Source: Pseudomonadota bacterium (GTDB lineage Bacteria; Pseudomonadota; Gammaproteobacteria; Burkholderiales; Thiobacillaceae). Taken from it: DNA of 64,000 nt. Of this stretch, positions 9,078 through 19,535 are shown in pieces. The stretch lies in assembly GCA_021820845.1 (NCBI GenBank), contig JAKADC010000007.1, positions 37,300 through 101,299 of the forward strand, given 5' to 3'. Both the position numbers and the translations under genes were made by a program. Each line of letters opens with the position of its first letter. Position 1 is the stretch's first letter. The notes beneath the pieces were generated by a model, which did no database searches, was not told where the DNA came from, and saw only the letters and a list, made by a program, of their open reading frames with translations.

Positions 9078-10604
9078 CTAGCGAAAAATCAGGATGATCG
9101 TTCCCGCCGCGAGGATGGCCAGCAATCCGCTCGCCAGCCTGAGCCAGCGGTTTCGCGTGCGCTGTTCCCGCAGCATGAGCGCGAGGGCGGCTTCCACCCC
9201 GAGCAGGCGATTCTCGCGGAGCGCCTGGTGCGCCAGACGCGGCAGTTGCGGGAGCAGCGCCGCCCAGGTCGGCGCTTCCGTCTTCAGATTGTTGACGAGC
9301 GCGCGCCAGCCGACCTGCTCGTTCATCCAGCGCTCGAGGAAGGGCTTGGCGGTTTTCCACAGATCGAGGTCGGGGTCGAGCTGGCGGCCGATGCCTTCGA
9401 TATTGAGCAGCGTCTTTTGCAGCAACACGAGCTGCGGCTGGATTTCGACATTGAAGCGGCGCGAGGCCTGGAAGAGCTGCAGCAGCACGCGCCCGAAGGA
9501 GATGTCCTTCAGCGGGCGGTCGAACACCGGCTCGCACACGGCGCGCACCGCGGCCTCGAGTTCGTCGACGCGGGTATCCGGCGGCACCCAGCCGGATTCG
9601 AGATGCGCGAGCGCCACGCCTTTGTAATCGCGGCGGAAGAAGGCCAGAAAGTTGCGCGCGAGGTATTGCTTGTCGACCTCGGTCAGCGTGCCCATGATGC
9701 CGAAGTCGAGCGCGATGTATTGCGCGGATCCCGGACGCACGAGAATGTTGCCGGGATGCATGTCGGCGTGGAAGAACCCGTCGCGGAAAACCTGGGTGAA
9801 GAAGATCTCCACGCCGGTGGCGGCAAGCTTCGGGATGTCGATGCCGGATTCGCGCAGGCGCGCCGTCTGGCTCACCGGGATGCCCTCCATGCGGTCCATC
9901 ACCATCACGTCGCGGCCGCAGTAATCCCAGTACACACTCGGCACGAGAAGCAGCGGCGAACCCCTGAAATTGCGCCGCAGCTGCGAGCAATTGGCGGCCT
10001 CGCGCATCAGGTCGAGTTCGTCGCCGAGGTGCTTTTCGAACTCCGCCACGACTTCGCGCGGGCGCAGACGCCTGCCGTCGGCGAAGAGTTTTTCCACCAG
10101 GCTGGCGGCGGCATACAAAAGCGACACGTCATGGGCGATGACCGGGGCGATGCCGGGGCGCAGCACTTTCACCGCCACCGCGGTGCCATCGTGCAGGCGG
10201 GCGAAATGCACCTGCGCTACCGATGCCGAGGCGATCGGCACCGTGTCGAATTCGGCGAACACCTCGGCCAGCGGCCTTCCGTAGGCCGCCTCCAGCACGG
10301 CGACGGCCTGCTCGGAGGGAAACGGCGGCACCCGGTCCTGCAACTGCGCGAGTTCATCGGCGATGTCGAGCGGAACCAGGTCGCGCCGCGTGGAAAGCAT
10401 CTGGCCGAACTTGACGAAGATCGGGCCCAGCGCCTCCAGCGCGAGCCGCAGGCGAATGCCGCGCGGCTGGCCGAGGGGCCGCCAGAAGAGCAAAGCGCGG
10501 ACGAGCCAGCGCAGCGGCCGCACGCGTTCGTGCCCGAGGAAGAATTCTTCCAGCCCGTACCGCAGGCCGACGGAGAGAATGCGGGCGAGGCGCAGCAGCT
10601 TCAT
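9078..10604 (-). CDS. ubiB: Ubiquinone biosynthesis ABC1/COQ8-family kinase-like protein UbiB
   Basis: 508 residues from the ATG at 10604. The start was chosen because [10 protein letters not shown] is the family N-terminus and its ATGA overlaps the ubiJ stop. The protein has the UbiB-specific KxGQ motif ([10 protein letters not shown], 65-68), the nucleotide lysine in [20 protein letters not shown], the catalytic-like DMHPGN and the metal-binding DFG in LDFGIMG. Two hydrophobic helices at the C-terminus ([19 protein letters not shown]) anchor it in the membrane. UbiB is an atypical kinase/ATPase required for aerobic ubiquinone synthesis in the Ubi complex. Confidence 0.96.
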   Translation of the reverse strand: MKLLRLARILSVGLRYGLEEFFLGHERVRPLRWLVRALLFWRPLGQPRGIRLRLALEALGPIFVKFGQMLSTRRDLVPLDIADELAQLQDRVPPFPSEQAVAVLEAAYGRPLAEVFAEFDTVPIASASVAQVHFARLHDGTAVAVKVLRPGIAPVIAHDVSLLYAAASLVEKLFADGRRLRPREVVAEFEKHLGDELDLMREAANCSQLRRNFRGSPLLLVPSVYWDYCGRDVMVMDRMEGIPVSQTARLRESGIDIPKLAATGVEIFFTQVFRDGFFHADMHPGNILVRPGSAQYIALDFGIMGTLTEVDKQYLARNFLAFFRRDYKGVALAHLESGWVPPDTRVDELEAAVRAVCEPVFDRPLKDISFGRVLLQLFQASRRFNVEIQPQLVLLQKTLLNIEGIGRQLDPDLDLWKTAKPFLERWMNEQVGWRALVNNLKTEAPTWAALLPQLPRLAHQALRENRLLGVEAALALMLREQRTRNRWLRLASGLLAILAAGTIILIFR

Positions 10605-11188
10605 GCCGCGGCGGGCTCCAGGCGCCTGAGGCGGGCTTCCAGCCGGGCAACGCCGTCGGCGAGGGCATCGACGTCCTGGTTGAAACGCGTGACATCGACC
10701 GGACGCGCCATCAGTTCCGCCTCCTCGAACACGTATTCGCCGGCGTTGTGTCCCAACGCCGACAAGGCGTGGGCGAGGCCGGCGAGCGCGTCGCGCCCGA
10801 ACGCATGCAGGCGATGCGCCGCGACGTCGCCGACGAGCGGGGCGAGGTCGGCTTCGACGTCCCATTCCAGTTGCGCGAACACGCGGTCGAGTGTGCCCAG
10901 CAGCGCGGGGTCGCCGTGGTAGTCGGCGAGGCGCAGGGCGTCGCGGCCGAAGAACGGCAGGCGGGCGACGAGCGCCGGCGTGGGGCGAATCACGGCGTCG
11001 GGGCTGTCGACCGCCGCCTCGGAAAAACAGCCGTCGTCGGCGATTCGGAAATCGAGTTGCTCGATCACGAGGTCGAAGCGGACGGTCGCGCCCGCGTGCC
11101 GGGCCAGCGTCTCCGCCGTGCCGGGCGACTGGCGCAGCAGGTGGTTGAGGCTGCGCTCAAGAAGGCTCGCCGCGGTCGAACCCGGCAC
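10601..11188 (-). CDS. ubiJ: Ubiquinone biosynthesis accessory factor UbiJ (SCP2 domain)
   Basis: 195 residues starting at GTG 11188, two bases after the ubiE stop. The N-terminal half is an SCP2-like lipid-binding fold ([14 protein letters not shown], then [20 protein letters not shown] and [15 protein letters not shown]). The C-terminus is a short helical tail ending [14 protein letters not shown]. UbiJ binds isoprenoid intermediates and scaffolds the soluble Ubi complex. The position between ubiE and ubiB is the conserved one. No ATG is available near the family start, so GTG is the best choice; its TGA overlaps the ubiB ATG. Confidence 0.9.
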   Translation of the reverse strand: MPGSTAASLLERSLNHLLRQSPGTAETLARHAGATVRFDLVIEQLDFRIADDGCFSEAAVDSPDAVIRPTPALVARLPFFGRDALRLADYHGDPALLGTLDRVFAQLEWDVEADLAPLVGDVAAHRLHAFGRDALAGLAHALSALGHNAGEYVFEEAELMARPVDVTRFNQDVDALADGVARLEARLRRLEPAAA

Positions 11189-11190
11189 GA

Positions 11191-11925
11191 TCAAACCTTG
11201 AAGCCCTTGTGCAGCGCCACCACGCCTGCGGTCAGGTTGTGATAGCTGACCTTGGCGAAGCCCGCGGTTTCCATCATCGCCTTGAGCTCCTCCTGCCCGG
11301 GGTGCATGCGGATCGACTCGGCCAGATACTGGTAGCTGGCGGCGTCCTTGGCGACGAGCTTGCCCATCAGGGGCAACAGCTTGAACGAATACAGGTCGTA
11401 CGCGGGCTCGAGCGGCTTCCATATCTTGGAAAACTCCAGCACCAGCAGGCGGCCGCCCGGTTTCAGCACACGGTGCATCTCCGCCAGCGCCAGATCCTTG
11501 TGCGTCATGTTGCGCAGACCGAAGGCGACCGAGACGCAATCGAAGTAGTCGTCCGGGAAAGGCAGGCGCTCGCCGTCGCATTGCACGGCCGGCGGCGTCT
11601 TGCCTTCGTTCAGCATGCGGTCGCGCCCTTCGCGCAGCATGGAAAAATTGATGTCGGTGAGCAGCACGGTGCCGGTCTCGCCGACATCCTTCAGGAAAAG
11701 CCGGGTCAGGTCGGCGGTGCCGCCGGCGACGTCGAGCACCTTCATCCCGGGCCGCAGGCCGGCTTGCGCCACGGCGAAACGTTTCCACAGGCGATGCAGG
11801 CCAGCCGACATCAGGTCGTTCATGATGTCGTACTGCGCGGCGACCGAATGAAAGACCTCCGCCACCTTGGCGGCCTTTTCGGATTCGGCGACCTGCTGGT
11901 AGCCGAAATGGGTGGTTTTATCCAT
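11191..11925 (-). CDS. ubiE: Ubiquinone/menaquinone C-methyltransferase UbiE
   Basis: 244 residues. This class I SAM methyltransferase methylates demethoxyubiquinol (and demethylmenaquinol where present) at carbon. Family features: FGYQQV at the start, [26 protein letters not shown], the SAM loop [35 protein letters not shown] and the terminal [10 protein letters not shown]. It heads a ubiE-ubiJ-ubiB transcript on the minus strand, divergent from phoB with about 139 bases between the two starts. Confidence 0.97.
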   Translation of the reverse strand: MDKTTHFGYQQVAESEKAAKVAEVFHSVAAQYDIMNDLMSAGLHRLWKRFAVAQAGLRPGMKVLDVAGGTADLTRLFLKDVGETGTVLLTDINFSMLREGRDRMLNEGKTPPAVQCDGERLPFPDDYFDCVSVAFGLRNMTHKDLALAEMHRVLKPGGRLLVLEFSKIWKPLEPAYDLYSFKLLPLMGKLVAKDAASYQYLAESIRMHPGQEELKAMMETAGFAKVSYHNLTAGVVALHKGFKV

Positions 11926-11999
11926 GGCATGCGGGGCTCAAAGGAAAACTTCCGGATTCTACCAGCGCGCCGGCTGACGGAGCCCGGCAGGTGCGGTTG

Positions 12000-12028
12000 A
12001 CGTCATAAATCAGTCATACTGCTGTCAT
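12000..12028 (+). promoter_or_regulatory. Pho box: three tandem PhoB half-sites upstream of phoB
   Basis: GTCAT occurs at 12002-12006, 12013-12017 and 12024-12028, exactly 11 bases apart. The 7-mers are ACGTCAT, CAGTCAT and CTGTCAT, separated by 4-base spacers (AAAT, ACTG), and a looser TGACCAC follows at 12033. The 11-bp periodicity and the CTGTCAT half-site match the known Pho box. The array ends 36 bases before the chosen phoB start, so autoregulation of phoBR is likely; ubiE, divergent 75 bases away, might also be affected. Confidence 0.85.
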
Positions 12029-12064
12029 AGTATGACCACCCACTCCATACGCTCGGAAACACCC

Positions 12065-12757
12065 ATGGCTGCCAACATCTTGCTGGTCGAGGACGAACCC
12101 GGAATCCAGGAACTGCTGAAATTCAACCTGGCGCAGGCGGGGCACCAGGTCACCGCGGCCGGCGACGCCGAACACGCGCTGAAATTCCTGAAGAACACGC
12201 TTCCCGACGTCATCCTGCTCGACTGGATGCTGCCGGGCATGTCGGGGATCGACCTGTGCCGCCGCCTGCGCAGCGACGAGCGCTACCAGCCGGTCCCCAT
12301 CATCATGCTGACCGCGCGCGGTGAGGAGCGCGACAAGGTGCTGGGGCTGGATACCGGCGCCGACGACTACATCACCAAACCGTTCTCGCCGCGCGAACTG
12401 ATATCGCGTATCAAGGCCGTGCTGCGCCGCCGCGCGCCGCAGATGACCGACGAGCCGGTGGAAATCAACGGTCTGAAGCTCGATCCTGTCAGCCATCGCG
12501 TGCAGGGCAAGGGGCAGGCGCTGGAACTGGGCCCGACCGAATTCCGCCTGCTGCATTTCTTCATGACGCATCCCGAACGCGTCTATTCGCGCACGCAGCT
12601 GCTCGACCAGGTGTGGGGGGACGACGTGTTCGTCGAGGAGCGCACGGTCGACGTCCACATCCGGCGCCTGCGCCTGGCGCTGGAGCCGTCCGGCCATTCC
12701 GACCTGATCCAGACCGTGCGCGGCGCGGGCTACCGCTTTTCGGCCGACGTGGGATAA
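12065..12757 (+). CDS. phoB: Phosphate regulon response regulator PhoB
   Basis: 230 residues from the ATG at 12065. An in-frame ATG at 12032 would start beside the Pho box and add 11 non-conserved residues, so the later start ([11 protein letters not shown]) is preferred. The receiver domain has the acidic pair in VEDEP, phosphoacceptor D53 in LLDWMLPG, and the Lys of [11 protein letters not shown]. The OmpR-type winged helix ends with [12 protein letters not shown] and [10 protein letters not shown]. PhoB activates phosphate-starvation genes when phosphorylated by PhoR, encoded 34 bases downstream. Confidence 0.95.
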   Translation: MAANILLVEDEPGIQELLKFNLAQAGHQVTAAGDAEHALKFLKNTLPDVILLDWMLPGMSGIDLCRRLRSDERYQPVPIIMLTARGEERDKVLGLDTGADDYITKPFSPRELISRIKAVLRRRAPQMTDEPVEINGLKLDPVSHRVQGKGQALELGPTEFRLLHFFMTHPERVYSRTQLLDQVWGDDVFVEERTVDVHIRRLRLALEPSGHSDLIQTVRGAGYRFSADVG

Positions 12758-12791
12758 TCCACCCAACGATTACCGGTTTTCGGGGCAGGCA

Positions 12792-14138
12792 ATGGGTTTC
12801 TGGTGGCGTCCGCTCAGCGTGCTGGCCAGCGTGTTGCTGGTGGCGCTCGCGTTGTGGGCCGGCTCCGGCTGGGTGGCGGCGCTGGGGTTCCTGGCCGGCA
12901 TCCAGGCCTTCGTGATGACGCGCCGTTTGTGGCAGGAATTCCGCCTCGCACGCTGGCTGGAAAACCCCGACGAGGTCGAACCGCCGGACGCCACGGGCAC
13001 CTGGGGCGACATTTTCTATCGCCTTCAGAAACTCCAGAAACGCCAGAAGGCCAGCCGCGGCCAGCTCACCTCCGCGCTCGAACAGTTCGAACACGCTGCC
13101 ATGGCGGTGCCCGACGGCATGGTCATCCTCAACGCGAGCGAACAGATCGAATGGTGCAACCCCGCCTCGCGCAAATTCATGGGGCTGGACTGCGAGCGCG
13201 ACCGCGGCCAGTTCGTCCGTTACCTGCTGCGCCAGGCACACTTCCTCGACTTCCTCGACGCGGCCGACTATTCGCGGCGCCTGGTATGCAAGTCGCCGGT
13301 CAATCGCGAACTCACGCTGTCCTTGCAGCTGGTTCCGTTCGGCGAATCGCAGAAGCTGCTGGTCGCCCGCGACATCACCGACCTCGAGCGCGTCGATGCG
13401 ATGCGCCGCGACTTCATCGCCAACGTCTCGCACGAGTTGCGCACACCGCTCACCGTCGTCGGAGGGTTCGTCGAAACGCTGGCGGAAGCCCCCGACCTGC
13501 CGCCGTCCGAGTCGCGCCGCTATTTCGACCTGATGCTGGACCATACCCGGCGCATGCAGCGCCTGCTCGACGATCTGCTGACCCTGTCGCGGCTGGAAAG
13601 CGCCGATCACGCCGTGAAGGACGAGGGCGTCAACGTTCCCGAGCTGGCACAGGCCCTGAAAGCCGAGGCCGAGTCGCTGAGCCGCGGGCGGCACCGGATC
13701 GGCCTGCAACTCGACAGCGGCGCGCTGCTGAAGGGCAACCTGCAGGAAATACGCAGCGCGCTCGGCAACCTCGTGTCGAACGCCGTGCGCTACACGCCGG
13801 AAGGCGGCGAAATCACGCTTGCATGGCGGGAGCGTGCAGGGGAGGGCGTCTTTTCCGTCACCGACACCGGCGAAGGCATCGCCGCGGAGCACATTCCGCG
13901 TCTGACCGAGCGCTTCTACCGGGTGGATCGCAGCCGCTCGCGCGAAACGGGCGGCACGGGGCTTGGGCTCGCCATCGTCAAGCACGTGCTCACCCGCCAC
14001 GGGGCGCGGCTGGAAATCCTGTCGACGCCCGGCAAGGGCAGCACCTTTTCCGCGGTTTTCCCCGCTTCCCGCCTGCAGCACGGGCCGGAAAGCGGCACGG
14101 TCATTCCGTTTCCCGAGCGCGGCCAGGCCGCGGGCTGA
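12792..14138 (+). CDS. phoR: Phosphate regulon sensor kinase PhoR
   Basis: 448 residues. Two N-terminal hydrophobic helices (about 8-42) come without a large periplasmic domain, as usual for PhoR. A linker region and PAS domain (about 100-195, VPDGMVILNASEQIEWCN) follow. The HisKA box is FIANVSHELRTPL with phosphoacceptor His214. The ATPase boxes are NLVSNAVRYTP (N), DTGEGI (G1) and GTGLGLAIVKH (G2). It phosphorylates PhoB under phosphate limitation and normally needs PhoU/Pst for signalling; neither is in the window. Confidence 0.95.
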   Translation: MGFWWRPLSVLASVLLVALALWAGSGWVAALGFLAGIQAFVMTRRLWQEFRLARWLENPDEVEPPDATGTWGDIFYRLQKLQKRQKASRGQLTSALEQFEHAAMAVPDGMVILNASEQIEWCNPASRKFMGLDCERDRGQFVRYLLRQAHFLDFLDAADYSRRLVCKSPVNRELTLSLQLVPFGESQKLLVARDITDLERVDAMRRDFIANVSHELRTPLTVVGGFVETLAEAPDLPPSESRRYFDLMLDHTRRMQRLLDDLLTLSRLESADHAVKDEGVNVPELAQALKAEAESLSRGRHRIGLQLDSGALLKGNLQEIRSALGNLVSNAVRYTPEGGEITLAWRERAGEGVFSVTDTGEGIAAEHIPRLTERFYRVDRSRSRETGGTGLGLAIVKHVLTRHGARLEILSTPGKGSTFSAVFPASRLQHGPESGTVIPFPERGQAAG

Positions 14139-14210
14139 CCGTTTTCTGCGGCCGCTGCGCGCTGGCGGTTGGAACCGCGACAGGCTTCCGTATCGCCGGT
14201 CTCGAAACGG

Positions 14211-14645
14211 CTAGGTATTCAACGTCCTGGAAAGCGCGTCGGCCAATTGCGCCGCCAGACCGGACGGCCCGGCATGGGGTCTGTCGCGCAGCCTGCTGCC
14301 CCACACGGGGTTGGGAAAATGCGGGTCGTCCGCGAAGCGCGGAATCACGTGCCAGTGCAGATGCGGGACGACGTTGCCGAGCGAGGCGAGATTCACCTTG
14401 TCGGGATTCAGCACGTTGCGGACCGCCTGCTCGGCCCCGTACACGACCGCCATCAGGCGCAAGCGCTCTTCCGGCGGCAGGTCGGTCATTTCCCGGACGT
14501 GGCGGTTGAGGATGACGCGCAGGAAGCCGGGGTAATCCGGTTCGTCGGCGAGCACGACGCGGCAGACGGCGTCCTTCCAGAGGATGGCGCCGCCCGCGGC
14601 CTCGCATAGCGGGCATGGCGTCGCCGGCCCGGCGTCGCCGCTCAC
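14211..14645 (-). CDS. HIT family nucleotide-binding protein
   Basis: 144 residues from GTG 14645, whose GTGA overlaps the end of the upstream oxidoreductase gene. The histidine triad is clear: [10 protein letters not shown] near residue 100. An N-terminal CPLCE and the segment [23 protein letters not shown] fit the HIT/diadenosine-hydrolase-like subgroup common in betaproteobacteria. Members hydrolyse nucleotide phosphoramidates or dinucleoside polyphosphates; the exact substrate cannot be read. The coupling to the FAD/Fe-S gene is structural evidence for co-expression only. Confidence 0.85.
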   Translation of the reverse strand: MSGDAGPATPCPLCEAAGGAILWKDAVCRVVLADEPDYPGFLRVILNRHVREMTDLPPEERLRLMAVVYGAEQAVRNVLNPDKVNLASLGNVVPHLHWHVIPRFADDPHFPNPVWGSRLRDRPHAGPSGLAAQLADALSRTLNT

Positions 14646-17600
14646 AGCAAGACGCGCTCGATGCCGCCGTTGCCGACGCGCGCCAGGTAGTTCGCCATCC
14701 AGTTCTCGCCCAGCAGTTTTTTCGCCAGCTCGATCACGATGTAGTCCGGCTCGGTGCCGGTGTCGTCGCTGTAGCGCGCCAGTCCCTGGAGACAGGACGG
14801 GCAACTGGTGAGGAGCTTGACCGGCTGCTTGCCGTCGCCGCCGAGCGCGGCGACCCCGGCGCGGATCTCCTCTTCCTTGCGGAAGCGGATCTGCGTCGAG
14901 ATGTCCGGGCGGCTCACCGCCAGCGTGCCGGATTCGCCGCAGCAGCGGTCGGACAACACGACGCCGCCGCCGAGCAGCGCGTTGGCGACCTTCATCGGCG
15001 CATGGGTCTTCATCGGCGTGTGGCAGGGGTCGTGGAAGAGGTATTTCTCGCCGCTGACGCCTTCCAGCTTGACGCCTTTCTCCATCAGGTATTCGTGGAT
15101 GTCGAGCAGGCGGCAGCCGGGGAAGATCTTCCCGAATTCGTATTTCAGCAGCTGGTCCATGCAGGTGCCGCACGACACGAGCACGGTCTTGATGTCGAGG
15201 TAGTTCAGCGTGTTGGCGACGCGGTGGAACAGCACGCGGTTGGCCGCGGTGATCGCCTCGCCCTTGTCGGCCTGGCCGCCGGCGATCTGCGGATAGCCGC
15301 AGCACAGGTAGCCGGGCGGCAGCACGGTCTGCGCGCCGAGCTCGAACAGCATCGCCTGGGTGGCGAGCCCGACCTGCGAGAACAGCCGCTCGGAGCCGCA
15401 GCCGGGGAAGTAGAACACCGCGTCGGAATCGTCGGTGAGCTTGGCCGGGTTGCGCAGGACGGGAACGATCGACGGATCCTCCAGGCCCAGCAGCGCGCGC
15501 GAGGTTTTCTTCGGCAACCCGCCCGGCATCGGCTTGTTGACCAGATGGATGACCTGCGCGACGGGCTTGGGCCGCCCCAGCGTCGCCGGCGGATGGCGGG
15601 TCTGCGCCTGGATGAGGCCGAGTCGCTTGAACAGCTGATGCCCGAGCCGCTGGCTGGCGTAGCCCCAGTCGATCAGCGCCTTCCTCAACGCCTTGATGGT
15701 GGCGGGGTCGGTCGCGTTGAGGAAGGCCATCGACGCCCAGGTGCCCGGGTTGAATTTCTTCTTGCCCTGCTTGCGCAGCAGGTTGCGCATGGCGATCGAG
15801 ACGTCGCCGAAATCGATGTCGACCGGGCAGGGGTTCTTGCACTTGTGGCAGATGGTGCAATGGTCGGCGACGTCGCCGAACTCGTCGAAGTGCTTCAGCG
15901 ACACCCCGCGCCGCGTCTGCTCCTCGTACAAAAAGGCTTCGATCAGGAGCGAGGTGGCGAGGATCTTGTTGCGCGGCGAGTACAGCAGGTTGGCGCGCGG
16001 GATGTGGGTGTTGCACACGGGCTTGCACTTGCCGCAGCGCAGGCAGTCCTTGATCGAGTCCGCGATCGCGCCGGTTTCCGAGGCCTCGAGGATGATCGAT
16101 TCGGCTTCCAGCAAGCTGAACGACGGCGTATAGGCATTGCGCAGGTCGGCGCCGGGCAGCAGCTTGCCCTTGTTGAAGCGGCCCGCCGGATCGACCTTCT
16201 GCTTGTATTCGGCGAAGGTCGATAGGGTGGCGTCGTCGAGGAATTCCAGCTTGGTGATGCCGATGCCGTGCTCGCCCGAGATCACGCCGCCCAGTTCGAT
16301 CGCCAGTGCCATGATGCGCGCGACCGCCGCATTGGCGGCCTGCAGCATGGCGTAGTCGTCGGAGTTGACCGGGATGTTGGTGTGCACGTTGCCGTCGCCG
16401 GCGTGCATGTGCAGCGCGACGAAGACGCGGCTCTTCAAGACCTCCTTGTGGATGCGTTCGCAGGCCTGGAGCACCGGCGTGTATTCGCGGCCGATGAAGA
16501 GCTGCTGGAGTTCGCGCAGGACTTCGCGTTTCCACGATGCGCGGATCTGCTTGTCGCGGAGCGCGGTGAAAACGCTGCCGCCGTCGTGCGGCGCGTCGAG
16601 GTCGGCGAGGTAGCCCTGCCAGCGCTGGCGGACGGTGGCGAGCAGCGCCTGCGCCTGTGCCTGCTTGTCGGCCACCTGCGCCGGGTCGGCGACGGTGTCC
16701 TCGTCCTCCAGCAGGGGCAGCGGCGCGCTGAAGAATTCGGCCAGTGCGTCGAGCAGCTTCAGCTTGTTGGCGATCGACAGTTCGATGTTGATGCGCTCGA
16801 CGCCGTCGGTGTAATCACCCAGGCGCGGCAGCGGGATCACCACGTCCTCGTTGATCTTGAACGCGTTGGTGTGCGCGGCGATGGCGGCCGTGCGGGCGCG
16901 GTCGAGCCAGAATTTCCTGCGCGTCTCCGCGGACACCGCGATGAAGCCTTCGCCGCCGCGCGCGTTGGCGAGCTGGACGATCCTCGATGCGGCCTCGCCG
17001 ACCGCGACCTCGTTGTCCGAGACGACGTCGATCAGCAGGACCATGTTCGGCCGCGTCGCGCGGGGCGCCTTGGTCGCGTAGCCGACGGCCTTCACGTAGC
17101 GCGCGTCGAGATGCTCCAGGCCGGCGAGCAGCACGTCGGGGTGGGCGTCGCAGTAGTCCTTGATCTCGACGATCGCCGGCGTGGCGTCGCGCGCCGTGCC
17201 GAAGAATTCCAGGCACACCGTGCGGGTGTGCGCCGGCAGGCGGTGCAGGATGAAGCGCGCCGAGGTGATGAGGCCGTCGCAGCCTTCCTTCTGGATGCCC
17301 GGCAGGCCGGCGAGGAACTTGTCGGTGACGTCCTTGCCCAGCCCGATCTTGCGGAATCGGCTGCCGGGAATGGTGAGGATTTCCGGCGACCCTTTCGGCG
17401 TGCTGCCGTCCGCGGCGAAGCGGCGGACCTCGAAGGTGGCGGCGGACGCATCGTGGATCTTGCCGAGGTTATGGTTGAGCCGGCTGACCTCGATCCAGTC
17501 GGCGTCCGGCGTGACCATGCGCCACGAAACGAGGTTGTCCAGCGCGGTGCCCCACAGCACGGCCTTCTTGCCGCCGGCGTTCATCGACACGTTGCCGCCG

Positions 17601-18415
17601 ATGGTCGAGGCGTCGGCCGAGGTCGGGTCGACCGCGAACACCAGGCCCGCCGCATCCGCCGCTTCCATCACCCGCTTGGTGACGACGCCGGCGCCGCAAT
17701 GGATCGTGGGGACTTCGAATTCGCAGCCCGGCAGATGCAGCATTTCCACCGCGCTCATCGCCTCGAGCTTTTCGGTATTGATGACCGCGGCCTTGTCGGT
17801 GAGCGGCACGGCGCCCCCGGTGTAGCCGGTGCCGCCGCCGCGCGGGATGACCGTCAGGCCCAGTTCGACCAGGCCCGCCACCAGCTGGGCCATTTCGGCC
17901 TCGGTATCCGGGGTCAGCACCACGAAGGGGTATTCCACCCGCCAGTCGGTGGCGTCGGTGACGTGGGAAACGCGTGCCAGGCCGTCGAACGCGATGTTGT
18001 CCTTGCGCGTGACGCCGGCCAGCCGGCGCAGGATGCGCGCGCGCAGGGCGGCGGTTTCGCCGAACCAGGCCTCGAACTCGCGCACCGCGCGTTCGGCCGC
18101 CGCCAGCAGTTGTCCCACCAGCTCGTTGCCCTGACGCCGCGTCTCGATCTCGTGCAGGCGGTGCCGCAGCGCGTCGACCAGCAGCCTGCGGCGCTTCGGG
18201 TTGTCGAGCAGGTCGTCTTCCAGATAGGGATTGCGCCGCACCACCCAGATGTCGCCCAGCACCTCGAACAGCATGCGTGCCGAGCGGCCGGTCCGGCGTT
18301 CGCCGCGCAGCGTGTTGAGCGCGTCCCATGCCTCGGCACCGAGCAGCCGGATGACGATTTCGCGGTCGGAGAACGACGTGTAGTTGTAGGGGATTTCGCG
18401 CAGGCGTGCGGTCAT
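14642..18415 (-). CDS. Large fused FAD-linked oxidase / Fe-S oxidoreductase (DUF3683 type)
   Basis: 1257 residues. The N-terminal region of about 170 residues matches the DUF3683 type ([20 protein letters not shown]). The FAD-binding (VAO/PCMH) domain follows: [14 protein letters not shown] and [22 protein letters not shown]-terminal FAD-oxidase part has [16 protein letters not shown] and [14 protein letters not shown] two-cluster ferredoxin domain ([28 protein letters not shown]) comes next, then GlpC/CCG repeats ([23 protein letters not shown]). It resembles a single-chain GlcD-GlcF or D-lactate dehydrogenase. A 2-hydroxyacid such as glycolate or D-lactate is the likely donor and quinone the likely acceptor, both inferred. 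Confidence 0.85.
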   Translation of the reverse strand: MTARLREIPYNYTSFSDREIVIRLLGAEAWDALNTLRGERRTGRSARMLFEVLGDIWVVRRNPYLEDDLLDNPKRRRLLVDALRHRLHEIETRRQGNELVGQLLAAAERAVREFEAWFGETAALRARILRRLAGVTRKDNIAFDGLARVSHVTDATDWRVEYPFVVLTPDTEAEMAQLVAGLVELGLTVIPRGGGTGYTGGAVPLTDKAAVINTEKLEAMSAVEMLHLPGCEFEVPTIHCGAGVVTKRVMEAADAAGLVFAVDPTSADASTIGGNVSMNAGGKKAVLWGTALDNLVSWRMVTPDADWIEVSRLNHNLGKIHDASAATFEVRRFAADGSTPKGSPEILTIPGSRFRKIGLGKDVTDKFLAGLPGIQKEGCDGLITSARFILHRLPAHTRTVCLEFFGTARDATPAIVEIKDYCDAHPDVLLAGLEHLDARYVKAVGYATKAPRATRPNMVLLIDVVSDNEVAVGEAASRIVQLANARGGEGFIAVSAETRRKFWLDRARTAAIAAHTNAFKINEDVVIPLPRLGDYTDGVERINIELSIANKLKLLDALAEFFSAPLPLLEDEDTVADPAQVADKQAQAQALLATVRQRWQGYLADLDAPHDGGSVFTALRDKQIRASWKREVLRELQQLFIGREYTPVLQACERIHKEVLKSRVFVALHMHAGDGNVHTNIPVNSDDYAMLQAANAAVARIMALAIELGGVISGEHGIGITKLEFLDDATLSTFAEYKQKVDPAGRFNKGKLLPGADLRNAYTPSFSLLEAESIILEASETGAIADSIKDCLRCGKCKPVCNTHIPRANLLYSPRNKILATSLLIEAFLYEEQTRRGVSLKHFDEFGDVADHCTICHKCKNPCPVDIDFGDVSIAMRNLLRKQGKKKFNPGTWASMAFLNATDPATIKALRKALIDWGYASQRLGHQLFKRLGLIQAQTRHPPATLGRPKPVAQVIHLVNKPMPGGLPKKTSRALLGLEDPSIVPVLRNPAKLTDDSDAVFYFPGCGSERLFSQVGLATQAMLFELGAQTVLPPGYLCCGYPQIAGGQADKGEAITAANRVLFHRVANTLNYLDIKTVLVSCGTCMDQLLKYEFGKIFPGCRLLDIHEYLMEKGVKLEGVSGEKYLFHDPCHTPMKTHAPMKVANALLGGGVVLSDRCCGESGTLAVSRPDISTQIRFRKEEEIRAGVAALGGDGKQPVKLLTSCPSCLQGLARYSDDTGTEPDYIVIELAKKLLGENWMANYLARVGNGGIERVLL

Positions 18416-18596
18416 GCTGGATAGGGCTCGGGCACCGCCGGGCGACCCCCGAATCGATCTGCTTCAAAAGCGATAGTTTACGGGATATGGCTCGCCTCCG
18501 GGCGCCGGACACGCTGCCAGGGCGCATCCGGTCCTCGATGGATGCCGTGTCGCGCGGGGCGGCCGCCGCTCGCTGCCGGTGCGAAGCCGGACCGGA

Positions 18597-19529
18597 TCAG
18601 CGGACCAGGCGCCGGAACGCGGCGACGCCGCCGAGCAGCAGTGCGCCTGCGACCACGCCGACGAGCGCATCCACCACGAGCGGGGCGAGCCGGGCCAGCA
18701 GCGCACCGGCAGCGGGCAGGGCCGCTGCGGCCTCGGCGGCAGCGTGAACGAGGCCGTGCGCAGGCGGCAGCCCGTGGACCAGGATGCCCCCGCCGACCAG
18801 GAACATGGCGGCGGTGCCGACCACCGAGAGCGTTTTCATCAGAAGCGGCGCCGCGCGCAGGATGCCGCGGCCGACGCTTCGCACCGGCGGCGAAAAGCCA
18901 TTTTCCGGCCGGCTCAGATAGAGCCCGGCGTCGTCGAGCTTGACGATTCCCGCGACCAGGCCGTAGACGCCGACGGTCATCAGGGCGGCGACGCCGGCGA
19001 GCACCGCGATCTGCGTCCCGAGCGGGGCCGCGGTGACCGTGCCCAGGGTGATGACGACGATTTCCGCCGACAGGATGAAGTCGGTCCTGACCGCGCCCCG
19101 GATCTTGTCGCGCTCGATCGCCATCAGATCGGCGCTCGGGTCGGCCAGCGCCCGCGCGAGCTCGGCGCGATGGGCGCCGTCTGCGTCGTCGTGCGATGAA
19201 AAGGCGTGCGCCAGCTTCTCGAATCCCTCGAAGCACAGGAATGCGCCGCCCAGCATCAAGAGCGGCGTGATCGCCCACGGCGCCAGCGCGCTGACGGCGA
19301 GCGCCGACGGCACCAGGATGAGCTTGTTCCGCAACGAACCCTTGAATACGGCCCACACGACCGGCAGCTCGCGGTCGGCACGGATGCCGGCGACCTGTTG
19401 CGCGTTCAGCGCCAGATCGTCGCCCAGTACGCCGGTGGTCTTTTTGGCGGCGACCTTGGTCAGCAGCGATACGTCGTCGAGTATCGAGGCGATGTCGTCG
19501 AGAAGGGCGAGCAGGCTGCCGCCGGCCAT
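18597..19529 (-). CDS. DUF808 (YedI-like) inner-membrane protein
   Basis: 310 residues. It begins MAGGSLLALLDDIASILDDV and continues with TTGVLGDDLALNAQQVAG, the conserved front of the DUF808/YedI family. Five or six hydrophobic segments lie between residues 70 and 300, including ITPLLMLGGAFLCFEGFEK. Function is unknown in the family. It starts six bases after the nadA stop and so is probably transcribed with nadA. The C-terminus is alanine-rich and ends AFRRLVR. Confidence 0.85.
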   Translation of the reverse strand: MAGGSLLALLDDIASILDDVSLLTKVAAKKTTGVLGDDLALNAQQVAGIRADRELPVVWAVFKGSLRNKLILVPSALAVSALAPWAITPLLMLGGAFLCFEGFEKLAHAFSSHDDADGAHRAELARALADPSADLMAIERDKIRGAVRTDFILSAEIVVITLGTVTAAPLGTQIAVLAGVAALMTVGVYGLVAGIVKLDDAGLYLSRPENGFSPPVRSVGRGILRAAPLLMKTLSVVGTAAMFLVGGGILVHGLPPAHGLVHAAAEAAAALPAAGALLARLAPLVVDALVGVVAGALLLGGVAAFRRLVR

Positions 19530-19535
19530 GACCGG

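Noticed and set aside
12561..14081. Long minus-strand frame opposite phoB/phoR
   Set aside because: Antisense to two clearly identified genes; composition is that of a reverse-frame artefact.
16268..18424. Long plus-strand frame opposite the FAD/Fe-S oxidoreductase
   Set aside because: The minus-strand protein has complete cofactor motifs; the opposite frame has none.
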